NCBI RefSeq assembly: GCF_000613405.1
Contig: NZ_BAIX01000003.1
Location: 82,133 to 146,132, forward strand
Direction of reading: 5' to 3'
Source of the DNA: Hoylesella enoeca JCM 12259
GTDB lineage: Bacteria; Bacteroidota; Bacteroidia; Bacteroidales; Bacteroidaceae
Length of the DNA: 64,000 nucleotides
The position numbers and the translations under genes are program-made. This document shows, piece by piece, positions 1-9,091 of this stretch. The notes beneath the pieces are model-generated. The model ran no database searches. It was not told the origin of the DNA and was given only the letters and a program-made list of their open reading frames with translations. Position 1 is the stretch's first letter, and each line of letters opens with the position of its first letter.

Positions 1-2
1 TC

Positions 3-455
3 TATAACAGCAAAGGTCGGGCACGCGATTTATCTCCTCGAATGCGATGTAACTTCGTCTATGTGCCACAAGGAAACACGCTAATGAGCGGCACAATCCG
101 CGACAACTTGCGCTTAGGCCGACTCAATGCCACTGATGATGAAATGCGCGAAGCCCTGAAACAGAGTTGCGCCGACTTCGTTTTCGATCTCCCCGAAGGG
201 CTCGACACCATTTGTTCTGAGTCTGGCGGCGGACTGAGTGAGGGTCAGGCGCAACGCATCAGCATTGCCCGCGCCTTGCTACGCAATCGTTCCATCATGC
301 TGTTTGATGAGGCCACCAGTGCCTTAGACCCCGAAACAGAACGGCAATTGTTACAAAATCTCCTCGCCACACACAACAAAACAATTATTTTTATCACTCA
401 CCGGCCCGCCGTCTTAGACTATTGCGACCGCACATTGCAGATCGATAAGAGATGA
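3..455 (+). CDS. ABC transporter ATP-binding subunit, C-terminal part (5' truncated by window edge)
   Basis: The reading frame is open from base 3, so the gene begins before the window and only about 150 residues are visible. They hold the second half of an ABC ATPase of the exporter type: the Q-loop (VPQGN), the signature LSEGQAQR (normally LSGGQ, here with Glu in place of the first Gly), Walker B with catalytic Glu (IMLFDEATSALD) and the H-loop His (FITHRP). The FVYVPQGNTLMSGTIRDNLRLG segment boundaries and the DxETER sequence fit lipid or peptide exporters with a fused membrane domain. The role is ATP hydrolysis driving export across the inner membrane. The substrate cannot be told from this part. 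The stop codon is TGA at 453-455. Confidence 0.9.
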   Translation, partial: YNSKGRARDLSPRMRCNFVYVPQGNTLMSGTIRDNLRLGRLNATDDEMREALKQSCADFVFDLPEGLDTICSESGGGLSEGQAQRISIARALLRNRSIMLFDEATSALDPETERQLLQNLLATHNKTIIFITHRPAVLDYCDRTLQIDKR

Positions 456-637
456 AAAGGCCCGTCGAGCGTTGACCACCGAGAATTGATCATTTCTCTC
501 AATTTCTGGTTCGCATATCATTCCAAACGAATCTCGCGACTATTGCTATCCGAAAAACCTTTTAAGAACGGCTAAAATTAGGGCCGACACTTCTCACGAG
601 GTCTCAGCCCTCCTGTCTCTCTCTGTTTTTGATCAAA

Positions 638-750
638 AAGGCCTCGGATAGGGTAAAATCATCAGTTTTTCACTTTCCAAGGCCTCGGATGAAGTAAAAT
701 TCTCTGTTTTTCACTTTCCGAGGCCTCGGATGAAGTGGATCTGTTGTCTG
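638..750. repeat. 41-bp tandem repeat array I (GGCCTCGGAT core)
   Basis: Three copies start at 638, 679 and 720, an exact 41-bp period. Each begins with (A/G)AGGCCTCGGAT, followed by a T-rich stretch ending in TTTTTCACTTTCC. The third copy diverges after about 20 bases. At the junction of copies 2 and 3 the core extends to the palindrome CCGAGGCCTCGG. The whole 456-907 gap holds only this array and the hairpin at 827-857. Confidence 0.9.
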
Positions 751-826
751 TTCGTTATAAATTCGTCGAACTCCCGATGCGTTACTAAAATGAGGGATTA
801 AGGGGGCTTACTATTTGAAAAAGAAA

Positions 827-857
827 GCTCGAAGCCCTTTACGATCGGGCTTCGAGC
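827..857 (-). terminator. Rho-independent terminator of the TPR gene
   Basis: Perfect 11-bp inverted repeat GCTCGAAGCCC / GGGCTTCGAGC with a 9-nt loop. On the minus strand it is followed by a T-rich run (TTTCTTTTTC). It lies about 50 bp beyond the stop of the leftward TPR gene. Confidence 0.85.
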
Positions 858-907
858 AAGATGAATATGTGCTTTCGAGTTCTGCCAGACAGCGATGTCT
901 CGCGATC

Positions 908-2341
908 TTACTTCATCCGTTGCAGATAATATTCATAGTATTGTTCAGGCGGCAATTCTTCGGGAAACAATCCGCGCAAAACATCTCGGGCTTCTGCCGG
1001 ATTGAGTTGGACGGCTCTTTCCAAAGCCGGACCAAACTCCTCTCTCTTACCCAAGATATGGCAGCAAGCAGCCAACTGAGCATTTCCCACAGGCCATTTC
1101 GGCGTTTTGACCATCGTGAACATCATTTTAAGAGTCTCGTAAGCTAATTGGATCAAACCTGTTTCATAAGCCATAGCAGCAAACCGATACATCAAAAAAG
1201 CAGCCAAGTTCGGTTGGCTCGCAGCATTTTCCAATGTCGTCATCACAAGTTCCACCGCTTCTTCCTGACGCTGATTTTCCAACATAATACGTGCACGCTC
1301 TAACTGATAGATATTGTCATCTTCGTCGTTCAGCGGCCAAAAACGATCCAAATAGGCAAATGCACCTTCCACATCACCTGTTCGTGACAGTGCACGCGAC
1401 ATGCCTTGATAAATCCTTCCAAACTGTTCGGAGCTGCGACCTGCCTTCTTTTCGGCTTTGGTAAAATGTTCGATCGCCTCTTTGAAACGGCCCAATTCGT
1501 TGAGCGTGAGGGCAATATTCAAATCACCTGCTTCACTTGCGTGTTCAAGTTCATTAAAACGGGTATAATATTTGAGTGCATCCTCATATTTATCCATCGC
1601 AAAAAAGATGTGCCCTTTTACCACCAATGCCGTCGCATTATCGGGATTAATGGCCAGCGCAAACTCACAACTTTCGAGCGCATCACGCTGATGATTCGCC
1701 AAGAACTGCACATACGCCAAATTCATCCAGTGATCGTCTTCATAGGGATAGTCATCGGTGAGTTTCCTAAAAATAGCCTCGCTCTCTTCGTAGTTTCCTT
1801 GATTGCTGGCGATCCGTCCCTCCAAACTGCGTGCTTCGGCATCGTTTCTGTCAATCAATAGGTCTAACCAGCGCTGCGCTTGATCCGCCAACTGAAAGTC
1901 GAGATAAGTGCTTATCGTATTCAAAGCAAATCTCTGTTTGTCGCTCTCATCCACTTTTGCATACACGTCACGCATCAGACGGTCGGCCTCTTCCTGTTTT
2001 TCCCGATTCAAAAGGATCTCAAATTTAATGTCGACGTAATCCGACGTATTCTTTTCCGACATCTCCTCGGCAAGCGCATCGGCCTGATCAAGATCCCCAT
2101 CCATGTAGAGTGCATACCGACTTTTGACTGCCAAAAGTGTAGATGCACCCGGAAACAGCTTCAATCCATAGTCGACCACTTCGAGCGACTTTTCAGATTG
2201 CCCTTCTCTGCGATAGTATTCCGAGATCTCTCCCAACGTATCGGCATCTAAAAACATGTCTTTCCCTTCTCGACGCGCATCTTCGTAAGCGTGGAGATTG
2301 TTGAGAAACTCCTGATCTTCAAAGTAATTTTCTTCTCTCAT
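908..2341 (-). CDS. Tetratricopeptide-repeat protein
   Basis: Protein of 477 residues without a signal peptide or membrane segment. It consists of many helical TPR units (for example the run around NPDNATALVVKGHIFFAMDK and LALTLNELGRFKEAIEHF-like segments), with the usual small and aromatic residues at TPR positions. TPR proteins are scaffolds for protein-protein contacts; no partner can be named here. It is an isolated leftward gene with its own TATCTTTG promoter 22 bp upstream and a terminator behind it. The function is unknown. The start ATG is the first in frame after the promoter. Confidence 0.85.
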   Translation of the reverse strand: MREENYFEDQEFLNNLHAYEDARREGKDMFLDADTLGEISEYYRREGQSEKSLEVVDYGLKLFPGASTLLAVKSRYALYMDGDLDQADALAEEMSEKNTSDYVDIKFEILLNREKQEEADRLMRDVYAKVDESDKQRFALNTISTYLDFQLADQAQRWLDLLIDRNDAEARSLEGRIASNQGNYEESEAIFRKLTDDYPYEDDHWMNLAYVQFLANHQRDALESCEFALAINPDNATALVVKGHIFFAMDKYEDALKYYTRFNELEHASEAGDLNIALTLNELGRFKEAIEHFTKAEKKAGRSSEQFGRIYQGMSRALSRTGDVEGAFAYLDRFWPLNDEDDNIYQLERARIMLENQRQEEAVELVMTTLENAASQPNLAAFLMYRFAAMAYETGLIQLAYETLKMMFTMVKTPKWPVGNAQLAACCHILGKREEFGPALERAVQLNPAEARDVLRGLFPEELPPEQYYEYYLQRMK

Positions 2342-2362
2342 ATCTTCCTCTTTTTACGATTG

Positions 2363-2370
2363 CAAAGATA
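2363..2370 (-). promoter_or_regulatory. Bacteroidetes -7 box of the TPR gene
   Basis: On the minus strand the sequence reads TATCTTTG, matching TAnnTTTG, 22 bp before the start codon at 2341. No clear -33 TTG is seen. Confidence 0.6.
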
Positions 2371-2408
2371 CTCAAAAAGAGCGATATCACCCCATACGTC
2401 TTGTTGAA

Positions 2409-2518
2409 AATGACGATTGCCCCATCAACTCACCGTTTATTAGCATGCAACTCACCGTTAGTTGCACGCTAATAAAGCGTTAATGACAATGCGATTCATG
2501 CTTAATTGAAACCGGTCT
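2409..2518 (+). repeat. 22-bp unit array A
   Basis: Three clear 22-bp units at 2431-2452, 2453-2474 and 2475-2496, flanked by one degenerate unit on each side. Units begin (C/A)A(C/G)CGTT and end in GCAACT, GCTAATA or GCGATT. The array contains the arms TTTATTAGC (2436-2444) and GCTAATAAA (2468-2476), with inner arms GCAACT / AGTTGC. It fills most of the gap between two leftward genes. Confidence 0.8.
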
Positions 2519-2612
2519 CACTCACAACTCCATTCCCATAAGAATAGAAGAGAAAGCTATCATACCATTAAACCAAAGTGTGATGACCATTCACGCAACT
2601 GCTTCCAGCTGT

Positions 2613-3689
2613 TTATGGAAGAGAAATCGAGGGTGAACGAATCTCTCTTTTCAATATTCGAGCCACATCCTCAGCACAGTTTTCGAGATTCAGACACTGC
2701 TCGGCAATTTGTCGACTACGCTTGCCCATTTCTTGGGCGACACTCGGATGCGTAGCCAAATACATGACGGCGCGCTCCCATCCACCCGCATCGGCCACGT
2801 CGACAACGATTCCGCAACCGGCGTTTTCGATGTCGATGGGCATCTGCGGATTGCGAGTGCAAATGAGCGGAAGCCCTAATGCCAAGGCTTCTACAACCGT
2901 GGTGAGTCCCACGGTGTAGTCGGAAGCGTGGCAGCAAACCACCACGCATTGGGCACGATTCACCAAACAACTCATCTCTCGATGCACCATTCCTTCGACA
3001 AAATGCACTTTCACGTTCGGCGCAAGCTGCATCGCACGGAATTGCTGTTCATAGTTATCACCCAGATAGTGCCTACAAATATAAATGTCTAATGGCTGCC
3101 CTGCGCTGTTGAAAGCCGTCACCAGCGTGGGCATATCACGTAATTCACGCCCGGTGGAGATGAATCCGCGTCGGTCGGCAGTGCCGAATTGTGCTGTCAG
3201 TCGATCATAATAATCGAGGTCGGCACCCCATCTTGCCACGCTCATACGCGCTTGTTTCGCTTTGGACGAGCGCAGCGAATCGGTCAGAAGTTGGTCAGAG
3301 AAGAAGAAAAGATGATCCATCCCCCGATAGAAAAGACGCGCGACAAATTCGCGCAACGGGTTCTTAGCCCGACGAACGGATTGATGATGCCACACGAAGA
3401 TGGGCTTCCGATAGAGTCGCAGCGCACGAAGGAAAATGAGTATTTCCATCCCTCGAAAGGTCGTTGCATAAATGGCATCAAACCGTGTGCGACAAGTGAG
3501 GATGCGCCAAGCCGTATGCAATGTGAGCATCCACCGATAACGGGGTCGGATGGGGCGATGAAACACAACGTCGATGCCATATTTCGGCAAGTGCGTTGCA
3601 CCGTAAAGAAAATGTCCGGGGAATCTTCCCGCCTGCCAATCGGCATAGACTTGCACGGTGTCGATCGTGTGATAATAATATACTTTCAT
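2613..3689 (-). CDS. Glycosyltransferase, family 1/4 type (GT-B fold)
   Basis: Protein of 358 residues beginning MKVYYYHTID. The C-terminal half has the typical GT-B nucleotide-sugar site: SDYTVGLTTVVEALALGLPLI, with Glu and the Gly-Leu-Pro turn, followed by the AGGWERA helix and EMGKRSRQIAE. It probably transfers a sugar from a nucleotide donor to a lipid-linked or surface glycan on the cytoplasmic face. An in-frame start nine codons upstream (3716) is unlikely, because a TATTTTTG promoter on the same strand covers 3704-3711 and transcription would begin after it. It is divergent from the flippase gene, which fits a surface polysaccharide locus. Donor and acceptor are unknown. Confidence 0.8.
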   Translation of the reverse strand: MKVYYYHTIDTVQVYADWQAGRFPGHFLYGATHLPKYGIDVVFHRPIRPRYRWMLTLHTAWRILTCRTRFDAIYATTFRGMEILIFLRALRLYRKPIFVWHHQSVRRAKNPLREFVARLFYRGMDHLFFFSDQLLTDSLRSSKAKQARMSVARWGADLDYYDRLTAQFGTADRRGFISTGRELRDMPTLVTAFNSAGQPLDIYICRHYLGDNYEQQFRAMQLAPNVKVHFVEGMVHREMSCLVNRAQCVVVCCHASDYTVGLTTVVEALALGLPLICTRNPQMPIDIENAGCGIVVDVADAGGWERAVMYLATHPSVAQEMGKRSRQIAEQCLNLENCAEDVARILKREIRSPSISLP

Positions 3690-3703
3690 TGTTCCAATAC
3701 GTG

Positions 3704-3711
3704 CAAAAATA
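3704..3711 (-). promoter_or_regulatory. -7 box of the glycosyltransferase gene
   Basis: Minus-strand TATTTTTG, 15 bp before ATG 3689. It decides against the longer start at 3716. No good -33 element is seen. Confidence 0.55.
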
Positions 3712-3722
3712 GCCAAAAAACC

Positions 3723-3753
3723 TTGATTTATCCGTTATTTCATGCTATTTTTG
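3723..3753 (+). promoter_or_regulatory. Promoter of the flippase gene
   Basis: TTG at 3723-3725, 20 bp spacer, TATTTTTG at 3746-3753: both halves of the Bacteroidetes housekeeping promoter, 46 bp before ATG 3800. It is divergent from the glycosyltransferase promoter. Confidence 0.7.
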
Positions 3754-3799
3754 CAATTCTTAAACGAGTGAATAAGCGTTTTTTGCCACACAATCGACC

Positions 3800-5235
3800 A
3801 TGAGCGAGCTGAAAGATAAGACAGCCCGAGGGCTTCTTTGGGGCGCAATGAACAATGGAGTCATGCAGATTCTCAATGCCGTTTTCGGTATTGTGCTGAG
3901 CCGTTTGCTGTCGCTGAGCGACTACGGATTAGTGGGTATGCTTGCCATCTTTACTGCCGTGGCGAGCGCTTTACAAGAGAGCGGTTTCACGTCGGCATTA
4001 GTCAACAAGCAAGATGCATCCGATCGCGATTACAATGCCGTGTTTTGGTTTTCCGTTTTGATGGGATCTGCCTCTATTTGATCCTTTGGGGCTGTGCGCC
4101 TCTCATCGCTTCGTATTTTCATCAGCCCGACATCATCATGCTGTCAAAGGTTGCTTTCCTCGCCATTCCGCTTTCGGCGATCGGAATTGTGCCGCAAGCA
4201 TACATGTTTAAACATCTCATGGTGAAGGAAACGACAGTCATTCGCATCTCGGCTTTGCTTATTTCGGGTGCAGTCGGCATCACAATGGCGCTGTCTGGAA
4301 AGGCTTATTGGAGTCTGGTTTGGCAACAGTTGCTGTATGTCTCGATCACAAGTTTCGGCAAATTTGCTTGCATTCCGTGGCGTCCTACATGCCAAATAGA
4401 TTTCAAACCAGTGCGCCAGATGTTTGGTTTCAGCTCGAAGATTATGCTTACGACAATTATCAACACCGTGAGTAATAATATATTGACCGTGATTTTCGGT
4501 CGGTTGTTTTCTTCAAGTATTGTAGGCAGCTTCACACAAGCCTATAAATGGAATACAATGGCCTATTCATTGGTGGCCGGAACAGTAGCACAGGTGGCCC
4601 AACCGGTGTTTGCGCAGGTGACAAACGATGACAATCGATTGGCCCAAGTGTTTCGAAAGATGGTGCGATTCACGGCCTTTCTCTCATTTCCAGTTATGTT
4701 CGGACTGGCCATTATAGCACCGGAATTCATCGTGTTGACCGTTGGTGAGAAATGGATTCCGAGTGTTCCGCTGTTGCAGATACTGTGCGTGAGCGGTGCC
4801 TTTTTACCTCTTCACACAGCGTTTCAGAATCTTTTGGTGAGCAAAGGACGGTCGGACACATATATGTGGGGCAACATCGGACTCATTCTGACATCTATCG
4901 GCACGATCATTGCTTTCCATTCGCAGGGTATCGAAGTGATGGTGGCGGCTTATTCGGCGTTGAACATCGTGTGGATGGGCGTTTGGCAAATTCTTGTTCA
5001 CCGTCTGATCCGACTCAAATACAACGATATGGCCCGCGATGTGTTGCCTTTTTTCATCACATCGGGGATCGTCATGACGATCGTTTTCTATGGAGCGGCG
5101 TTGATCGAAGGAATGATTTTACGCCTGATTGTCAAGATCTTAGCGGGCGCTTCGATCTATTTTGTCGTGATGAAAATGGCTCATGCAAAGATCCTGGACG
5201 AGAGTTTGCAATATCTTTTACATCATAAGAAATAG
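3800..5235 (+). pseudogene. Oligosaccharide flippase (Wzx/MATE-like), interrupted by a -1 frameshift
   Basis: The first part (3800-4081) starts MSELKDKTARGLLWGAMNN and runs into TGA at 4079. The rest of the protein continues without a break in the next frame from about 4072 (CTC TAT TTG ATC, read LYLI) to 5235. Restoring one C in the CC at 4071-4072 joins them as GSALYLILWG, giving about 478 residues, the normal size for this family. The protein has about a dozen hydrophobic helices and conserved N-terminal motifs (RLLSLSDYGLVGML, ALQESGFTSALV). It would flip lipid-linked oligosaccharide across the inner membrane. Either a genuine null allele or a sequence error; the many similar cases in this window favour error. 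Confidence 0.85.
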
Positions 5236-5248
5236 CTTTTCATCACGT

Positions 5249-6613
5249 TCATCTAACTAACTGATTATAAGGCGTTAGCAGATGCATCACAAGCAGGCTT
5301 CCATTCCACGCTAAATGGTAAAGCGAAAAGCATAAAATCGCAATGCGAAAAACACTTTTTTGCACAGCGTTTAAGCGTTGAACGCAACACGCCAAAGCAA
5401 GAGGTATGATGAAGATCCAATCTGCCGCCATGATATAAACCTCGTTGATGCCGAATCCCAAGATGATATGCAGCGTGAGATCGATGGCAAACCATGAGGT
5501 GCACAGCTGTAAAAGGGGCGACTGACGACCGTAAATTAATCCTATGAAAAATAACAACAGCAACGCAAACTCGATGATATAATTGTGCACCGAACGGTAA
5601 GTGACGAAGACAGGACGCGTAAACGCCATGTCTTCCAACAAATGATCACGGTGCAACTGAGTCGATTCGCCGAATAGATTCTCGATCATTGAGGGTATGC
5701 GCGGCGTCGTTACGTCGGTCATATCAAGCAAAGGCAGATGGCTGATAGGCTTTCCCGAATGTTCGGTTGTCCATCGGTTGCGTTGCGCCTGATGCCGAAC
5801 CACGGCCGCACTATCTTTTTTTTGCTTCGCCCATTCAATGAGATGAATGGCCGTTTGTTGCGGAATCTCATAGGCATTGTATTGAAACCGCTGGATGGCA
5901 AACAGCAAAACGAGAGGCAACAAAGCACCGATGAGCACAAACTTCATCGTCAACACGCGTCTGCCATTCACAAAAAGAACAGCCAAAAGAGTCTTAATAC
6001 CGTTAGTAACAGTGATTCCCGCGGTGAGAAACAGCAGCCAAGCCGACTGCCAAAGCGTGAATGTTTCGCCACGTTTGAGTTTCATTCCGGCCACATACAA
6101 TGTCAATGTCAGCATAAAAAGAGACAAAACGAAATGGTCGGGGACGATCATCGCCACCATCACATGTGCCAAACTGAAAAACAAAAGTGTGAGAATCAAC
6201 GCATCGATTATGCTGAGTCCGATGACTTCTTTCATCGTTCGGTACAGGAAAACGATGGCATAAACGGCACAAAAGGTGGTTAGTGCGCCCATGAGAAACA
6301 CCGCGAAATTGATGCCAGTGGCGTTCATCAGCCATTGATTAGCTTGAAACAAGGGTAGCAAAAGTGTTAAAAAGAGCGGATGACGAGCCGTTTCGAAATG
6401 GATTCTGAGGTTAGACAGCGTGATGTAAGACCAACAATCGTAGCCCGACATACGGAAATTGCGCGAGAATATAGACCAATATCCCAATGTGCCTCCACGT
6501 AGAAACAAGGGCGAATATTGGTAGATCATCAGCGCGAGCAGTGTTGCAACAACAATGAAAGCTATAAGAGCGATCCACCACTCTTCGTTTTTTAATTTGA
6601 AAATACGTATCAT
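5249..6613 (-). CDS. Polytopic membrane protein, DUF6080-like, paralogue of the next gene
   Basis: Protein of 454 residues with roughly ten hydrophobic segments and a large soluble loop at about 240-320. It shares with the neighbouring 478-residue protein the blocks RHPLFLTLLLP / RHPLLAFLMYP, IVPDHFVLSLFMLTLTLYVAG, GITVTNGIKTLLA, SMIENLFGES and GFGINEVYIM. The layout (many helices, acidic and His residues in early loops) recalls GT-C membrane glycosyltransferases using polyprenyl-phosphate sugars, but no such motif is certain. I believe it belongs to DUF6080. Its start ATG overlaps the stop of the upstream paralogue by 4 bp, so the two are co-translated. Confidence 0.7.
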   Translation of the reverse strand: MIRIFKLKNEEWWIALIAFIVVATLLALMIYQYSPLFLRGGTLGYWSIFSRNFRMSGYDCWSYITLSNLRIHFETARHPLFLTLLLPLFQANQWLMNATGINFAVFLMGALTTFCAVYAIVFLYRTMKEVIGLSIIDALILTLLFFSLAHVMVAMIVPDHFVLSLFMLTLTLYVAGMKLKRGETFTLWQSAWLLFLTAGITVTNGIKTLLAVLFVNGRRVLTMKFVLIGALLPLVLLFAIQRFQYNAYEIPQQTAIHLIEWAKQKKDSAAVVRHQAQRNRWTTEHSGKPISHLPLLDMTDVTTPRIPSMIENLFGESTQLHRDHLLEDMAFTRPVFVTYRSVHNYIIEFALLLLFFIGLIYGRQSPLLQLCTSWFAIDLTLHIILGFGINEVYIMAADWIFIIPLALACCVQRLNAVQKSVFRIAILCFSLYHLAWNGSLLVMHLLTPYNQLVR

Positions 6614-8046
6614 TGGAGAAGATATTGCACGATCAATGTCACATTATAAATCAAGAGCGAGACGGTAAGACATGCCGTAACGCCTCGCAGCACGATGCGT
6701 TTCCTTCCCTGTAAAGTCTTAAACAGAAAGCCCATTGCTATCGTTAAGACAAATGCCCAATGTGGTGTCATGATGTAGACTTCATTAATTCCGAAGCCGA
6801 TCAACAGATGAAGCAACAGGTCGAAACCGAAAAACGACAGGCTCATCCACATCAATCGGCTTCTGCGTCCACACCAAATGCCACACAAGAAGAGTCCAAC
6901 GATCAGACTTTCAACGACATAAGGCAGTGCGGAACGATAACGAACGATCACGGGTCTACCTGCAAGCGTGTCTTCAAGAAGATGTTCCCGATGGAGAATC
7001 AACGATTCGCCGAAAAGATTTTCGATGCAAGTGGCACTCCGCGAAGTGCTGATGTCACTCCAATTGAGGAACTCCACTTGTGCAATTGGCTGTCCCTTGT
7101 GCGTCGTATTAGGCTCTTGGCGTCGTTTTCGATCGATTTCCTGCGCTCGAACACGCATCACCGAATCGACGAGAGCAGCTATTTGGATCGAATCTTTATG
7201 TTTGTTCGCCATCTGATAAGTCGTGAATAAACGGGCGCGTTGCCGTTTCTCGCTTCGCTTTTTGAATGCTTCACGCCGCTCATTTTTAGGTTTTTCGAAA
7301 GTGTCAAACTCCCAACGGGCAAATAATCCGAGGCCGATCACAGGGAGAATCACCGCCGGAAGCAGGAACGAAGGCCTGAAAAAGCGACGACGATTGGTAA
7401 ATAAGGCTGCAAGAAAAACCTTCACGCCATTGGTGAGTGATATTCCGGCGGTGAGCAGAAAGAGACCGACAGTTTGCCAACGAGTCATCAATCGGTTTGC
7501 AATGAGCTGTCGACCACTGACGTAAAGGGTAAAAATCAGCACAAACATCGATATGATGAAATGGTCGGGAACGATCGAAGCGACCAGCACATAGGCAAAA
7601 GAGAAAGTGAGAAAGGTGAGTAACCAAGCATCGACCGACGGTAAACCGATGAGTTCTCGACCGATTCTAAACAGGAAAATAAAGGCATAGAGCGTACAGC
7701 ACAACAGCAAAACGGCCACCACGAATTGTACACAGTTGATCCCAGTAAGTGCTATCAAGCCTTGATTCAGCCCATAAACAGGATACATCAAGAATGCCAA
7801 CAGCGGATGACGATACACTTGATAGCCTGTGGTCCACTGTGAAACGACCTCGTAAGTCAGCGGATCATAGCCCGAGATATGAAAAACCTTGATGTAAAGA
7901 GCCCGATAATTCTTATAAAACAGCGTGAATTGGTCTGCGTATTTATAGATGACGAGGGCATTCAGAATGGCCAACAGCGTGACGATCAGCACTGCCGGCC
8001 ATCGCTCTTCACGGCGAATCCGAAAGAGGGCTATGATTTTTCGCAT
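6610..8046 (-). CDS. Polytopic membrane protein, DUF6080-like, paralogue
   Basis: Protein of 478 residues with about ten transmembrane segments, beginning MRKIIALFRIRREERWPAVL. It matches the downstream protein throughout: HISGYDPLTY / RMSGYDCWSY, VPDHFIISMFVLIFTLYVSG, TAGISLTNGVKVFLAALF, CIENLFGESLILHREHLLED and LIGFGINEVYIMTPHW. It differs mainly by a longer basic soluble loop (about residues 255-320). Tandem duplication with divergence is the simplest origin. It sits 4 bp after gtrA in a leftward operon with the HAD and UbiA genes, so a role in a polyprenyl-linked sugar pathway is inferred. Confidence 0.7.
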   Translation of the reverse strand: MRKIIALFRIRREERWPAVLIVTLLAILNALVIYKYADQFTLFYKNYRALYIKVFHISGYDPLTYEVVSQWTTGYQVYRHPLLAFLMYPVYGLNQGLIALTGINCVQFVVAVLLLCCTLYAFIFLFRIGRELIGLPSVDAWLLTFLTFSFAYVLVASIVPDHFIISMFVLIFTLYVSGRQLIANRLMTRWQTVGLFLLTAGISLTNGVKVFLAALFTNRRRFFRPSFLLPAVILPVIGLGLFARWEFDTFEKPKNERREAFKKRSEKRQRARLFTTYQMANKHKDSIQIAALVDSVMRVRAQEIDRKRRQEPNTTHKGQPIAQVEFLNWSDISTSRSATCIENLFGESLILHREHLLEDTLAGRPVIVRYRSALPYVVESLIVGLFLCGIWCGRRSRLMWMSLSFFGFDLLLHLLIGFGINEVYIMTPHWAFVLTIAMGFLFKTLQGRKRIVLRGVTACLTVSLLIYNVTLIVQYLLQ

Positions 8047-8050
8047 TGCC

Positions 8051-8491
8051 TCAACGTTTTAAAAAGAATCGCACCAATAAGAAGTTGATCGGCACGCAGA
8101 TGCCGAACATCGGTACGGGAGCCAACTGCCGACTCATGCCCAACCACAGAAAGAGATTCAACGTGGCGATTTGCAGTAGATAGTTGACCGCATGTGACAA
8201 AGCGAAACCGGCTCCGCGACGAGCATTTGCTTTCACTTTGAACGTGTAACGCGTGCTTGCAACAAAGTTGAAAACAAAACTAATGGCATAGCCAACAGTC
8301 ATAGCTGCAGTGGAAAAAAGTTGCGCCTGTGCCGCCGAAGCATCGCTCCGGATGAGCAAAATCAATGCACTATAAATGCCGTATTGCAACAATGTGGCCA
8401 CCACTCCAACAATAACGAAGCGCAAAACCTCGCCTATCTGTTGGCGTCGGGCCTCATCTAAACGGTCGAAAATAGCTTTGATCTGCATCAT
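8051..8491 (-). CDS. GtrA family membrane protein
   Basis: Protein of 146 residues with four transmembrane helices and the GtrA pattern: FVIVGVVATLLQYGIY in helix 1, MTVGYAISFVFNFVASTRYTF in the middle and FFLKR at the end. GtrA proteins are thought to help move polyprenyl-phosphate-linked sugars across the inner membrane or to recruit them to membrane glycosyltransferases. The gene starts 38 bp inside the HAD gene, indicating translational coupling. It lies between the prenyl-phosphate sugar genes and the two polytopic proteins, which fits that role. Confidence 0.88.
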   Translation of the reverse strand: MMQIKAIFDRLDEARRQQIGEVLRFVIVGVVATLLQYGIYSALILLIRSDASAAQAQLFSTAAMTVGYAISFVFNFVASTRYTFKVKANARRGAGFALSHAVNYLLQIATLNLFLWLGMSRQLAPVPMFGICVPINFLLVRFFLKR

Positions 8492-9047
8492 CTAACATTT
8501 CTTTGTCGCCCCGACTGTCGCCGTGCGCAATGAGTTCGTAGTGTTCCCGATGAGGCAACAACGCCTGAATACGGCGCACTTTCTCTGCTCCGTAACAGTT
8601 GGGAGTGCTGAATCGGCCCGTGACCAAACCGTTTTTGACTTCGATTTGTGTGCCGATGACCGTCACGTCAGGCATGTCTCGGAAGAAAGGTGACACCCAG
8701 CGATCAACACTTGCGCTGACAACGAAAACTCGGTAACCGTTAGTAGTCACCTGATTAACGGCTTTTCGAGCTGCGTCTAACAGCAAATCGGGATGCGAAA
8801 AAGCGTATTTCGCACAATGGTTATCAAACTCGCTGATACTCATTCCTTTAAAGTGGTGAGCAAAAAGGCGCTCCTTGGTTCGACCATTGGAATATAATCG
8901 CAATTTCATCAACATCAACAACGGACTGAATAACAGCAAACTGAACAGCAACGAACGCTCTCCGCGCACATAACGAATGAAATCTAACAACGAGTCGCGG
9001 CGTGTGAGCGTGCCGTCAAAATCGTAAATATATATTCTTTCTTTCAT
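8454..9047 (-). CDS. HAD-superfamily phosphatase (subfamily IB, SerB-like)
   Basis: Protein of 197 residues with the three HAD motifs: DFDGTLT (9-15, nucleophile Asp9 and acid-base Asp11), VVSAS near the centre and GDSRGDKEML at the C-terminus. The helical cap between motifs I and II is typical of subfamily IB, which removes phosphate from small molecules or lipid-linked phosphosugars. It is placed directly after a UbiA phosphoribosyltransferase gene. A plausible substrate is therefore polyprenyl-phosphoryl 5-phosphoribose, though this is inference. It overlaps gtrA by 38 bp. Confidence 0.85.
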   Translation of the reverse strand: MKERIYIYDFDGTLTRRDSLLDFIRYVRGERSLLFSLLLFSPLLMLMKLRLYSNGRTKERLFAHHFKGMSISEFDNHCAKYAFSHPDLLLDAARKAVNQVTTNGYRVFVVSASVDRWVSPFFRDMPDVTVIGTQIEVKNGLVTGRFSTPNCYGAEKVRRIQALLPHREHYELIAHGDSRGDKEMLDDADQSYFRPFR

Positions 9048-9091
9048 AACTTACAAAAGTGATTGTACCTATTACACCGACCCAATCTATC

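Noticed and set aside
1406..2251. Rightward open frames opposite the TPR gene
   Set aside because: They mirror the coding strand, lack homology and promoters, and overlap a clear TPR protein.
3800..4081. Phase-variable flippase
   Set aside because: The break lies in CC with no long homopolymer or dinucleotide tract.
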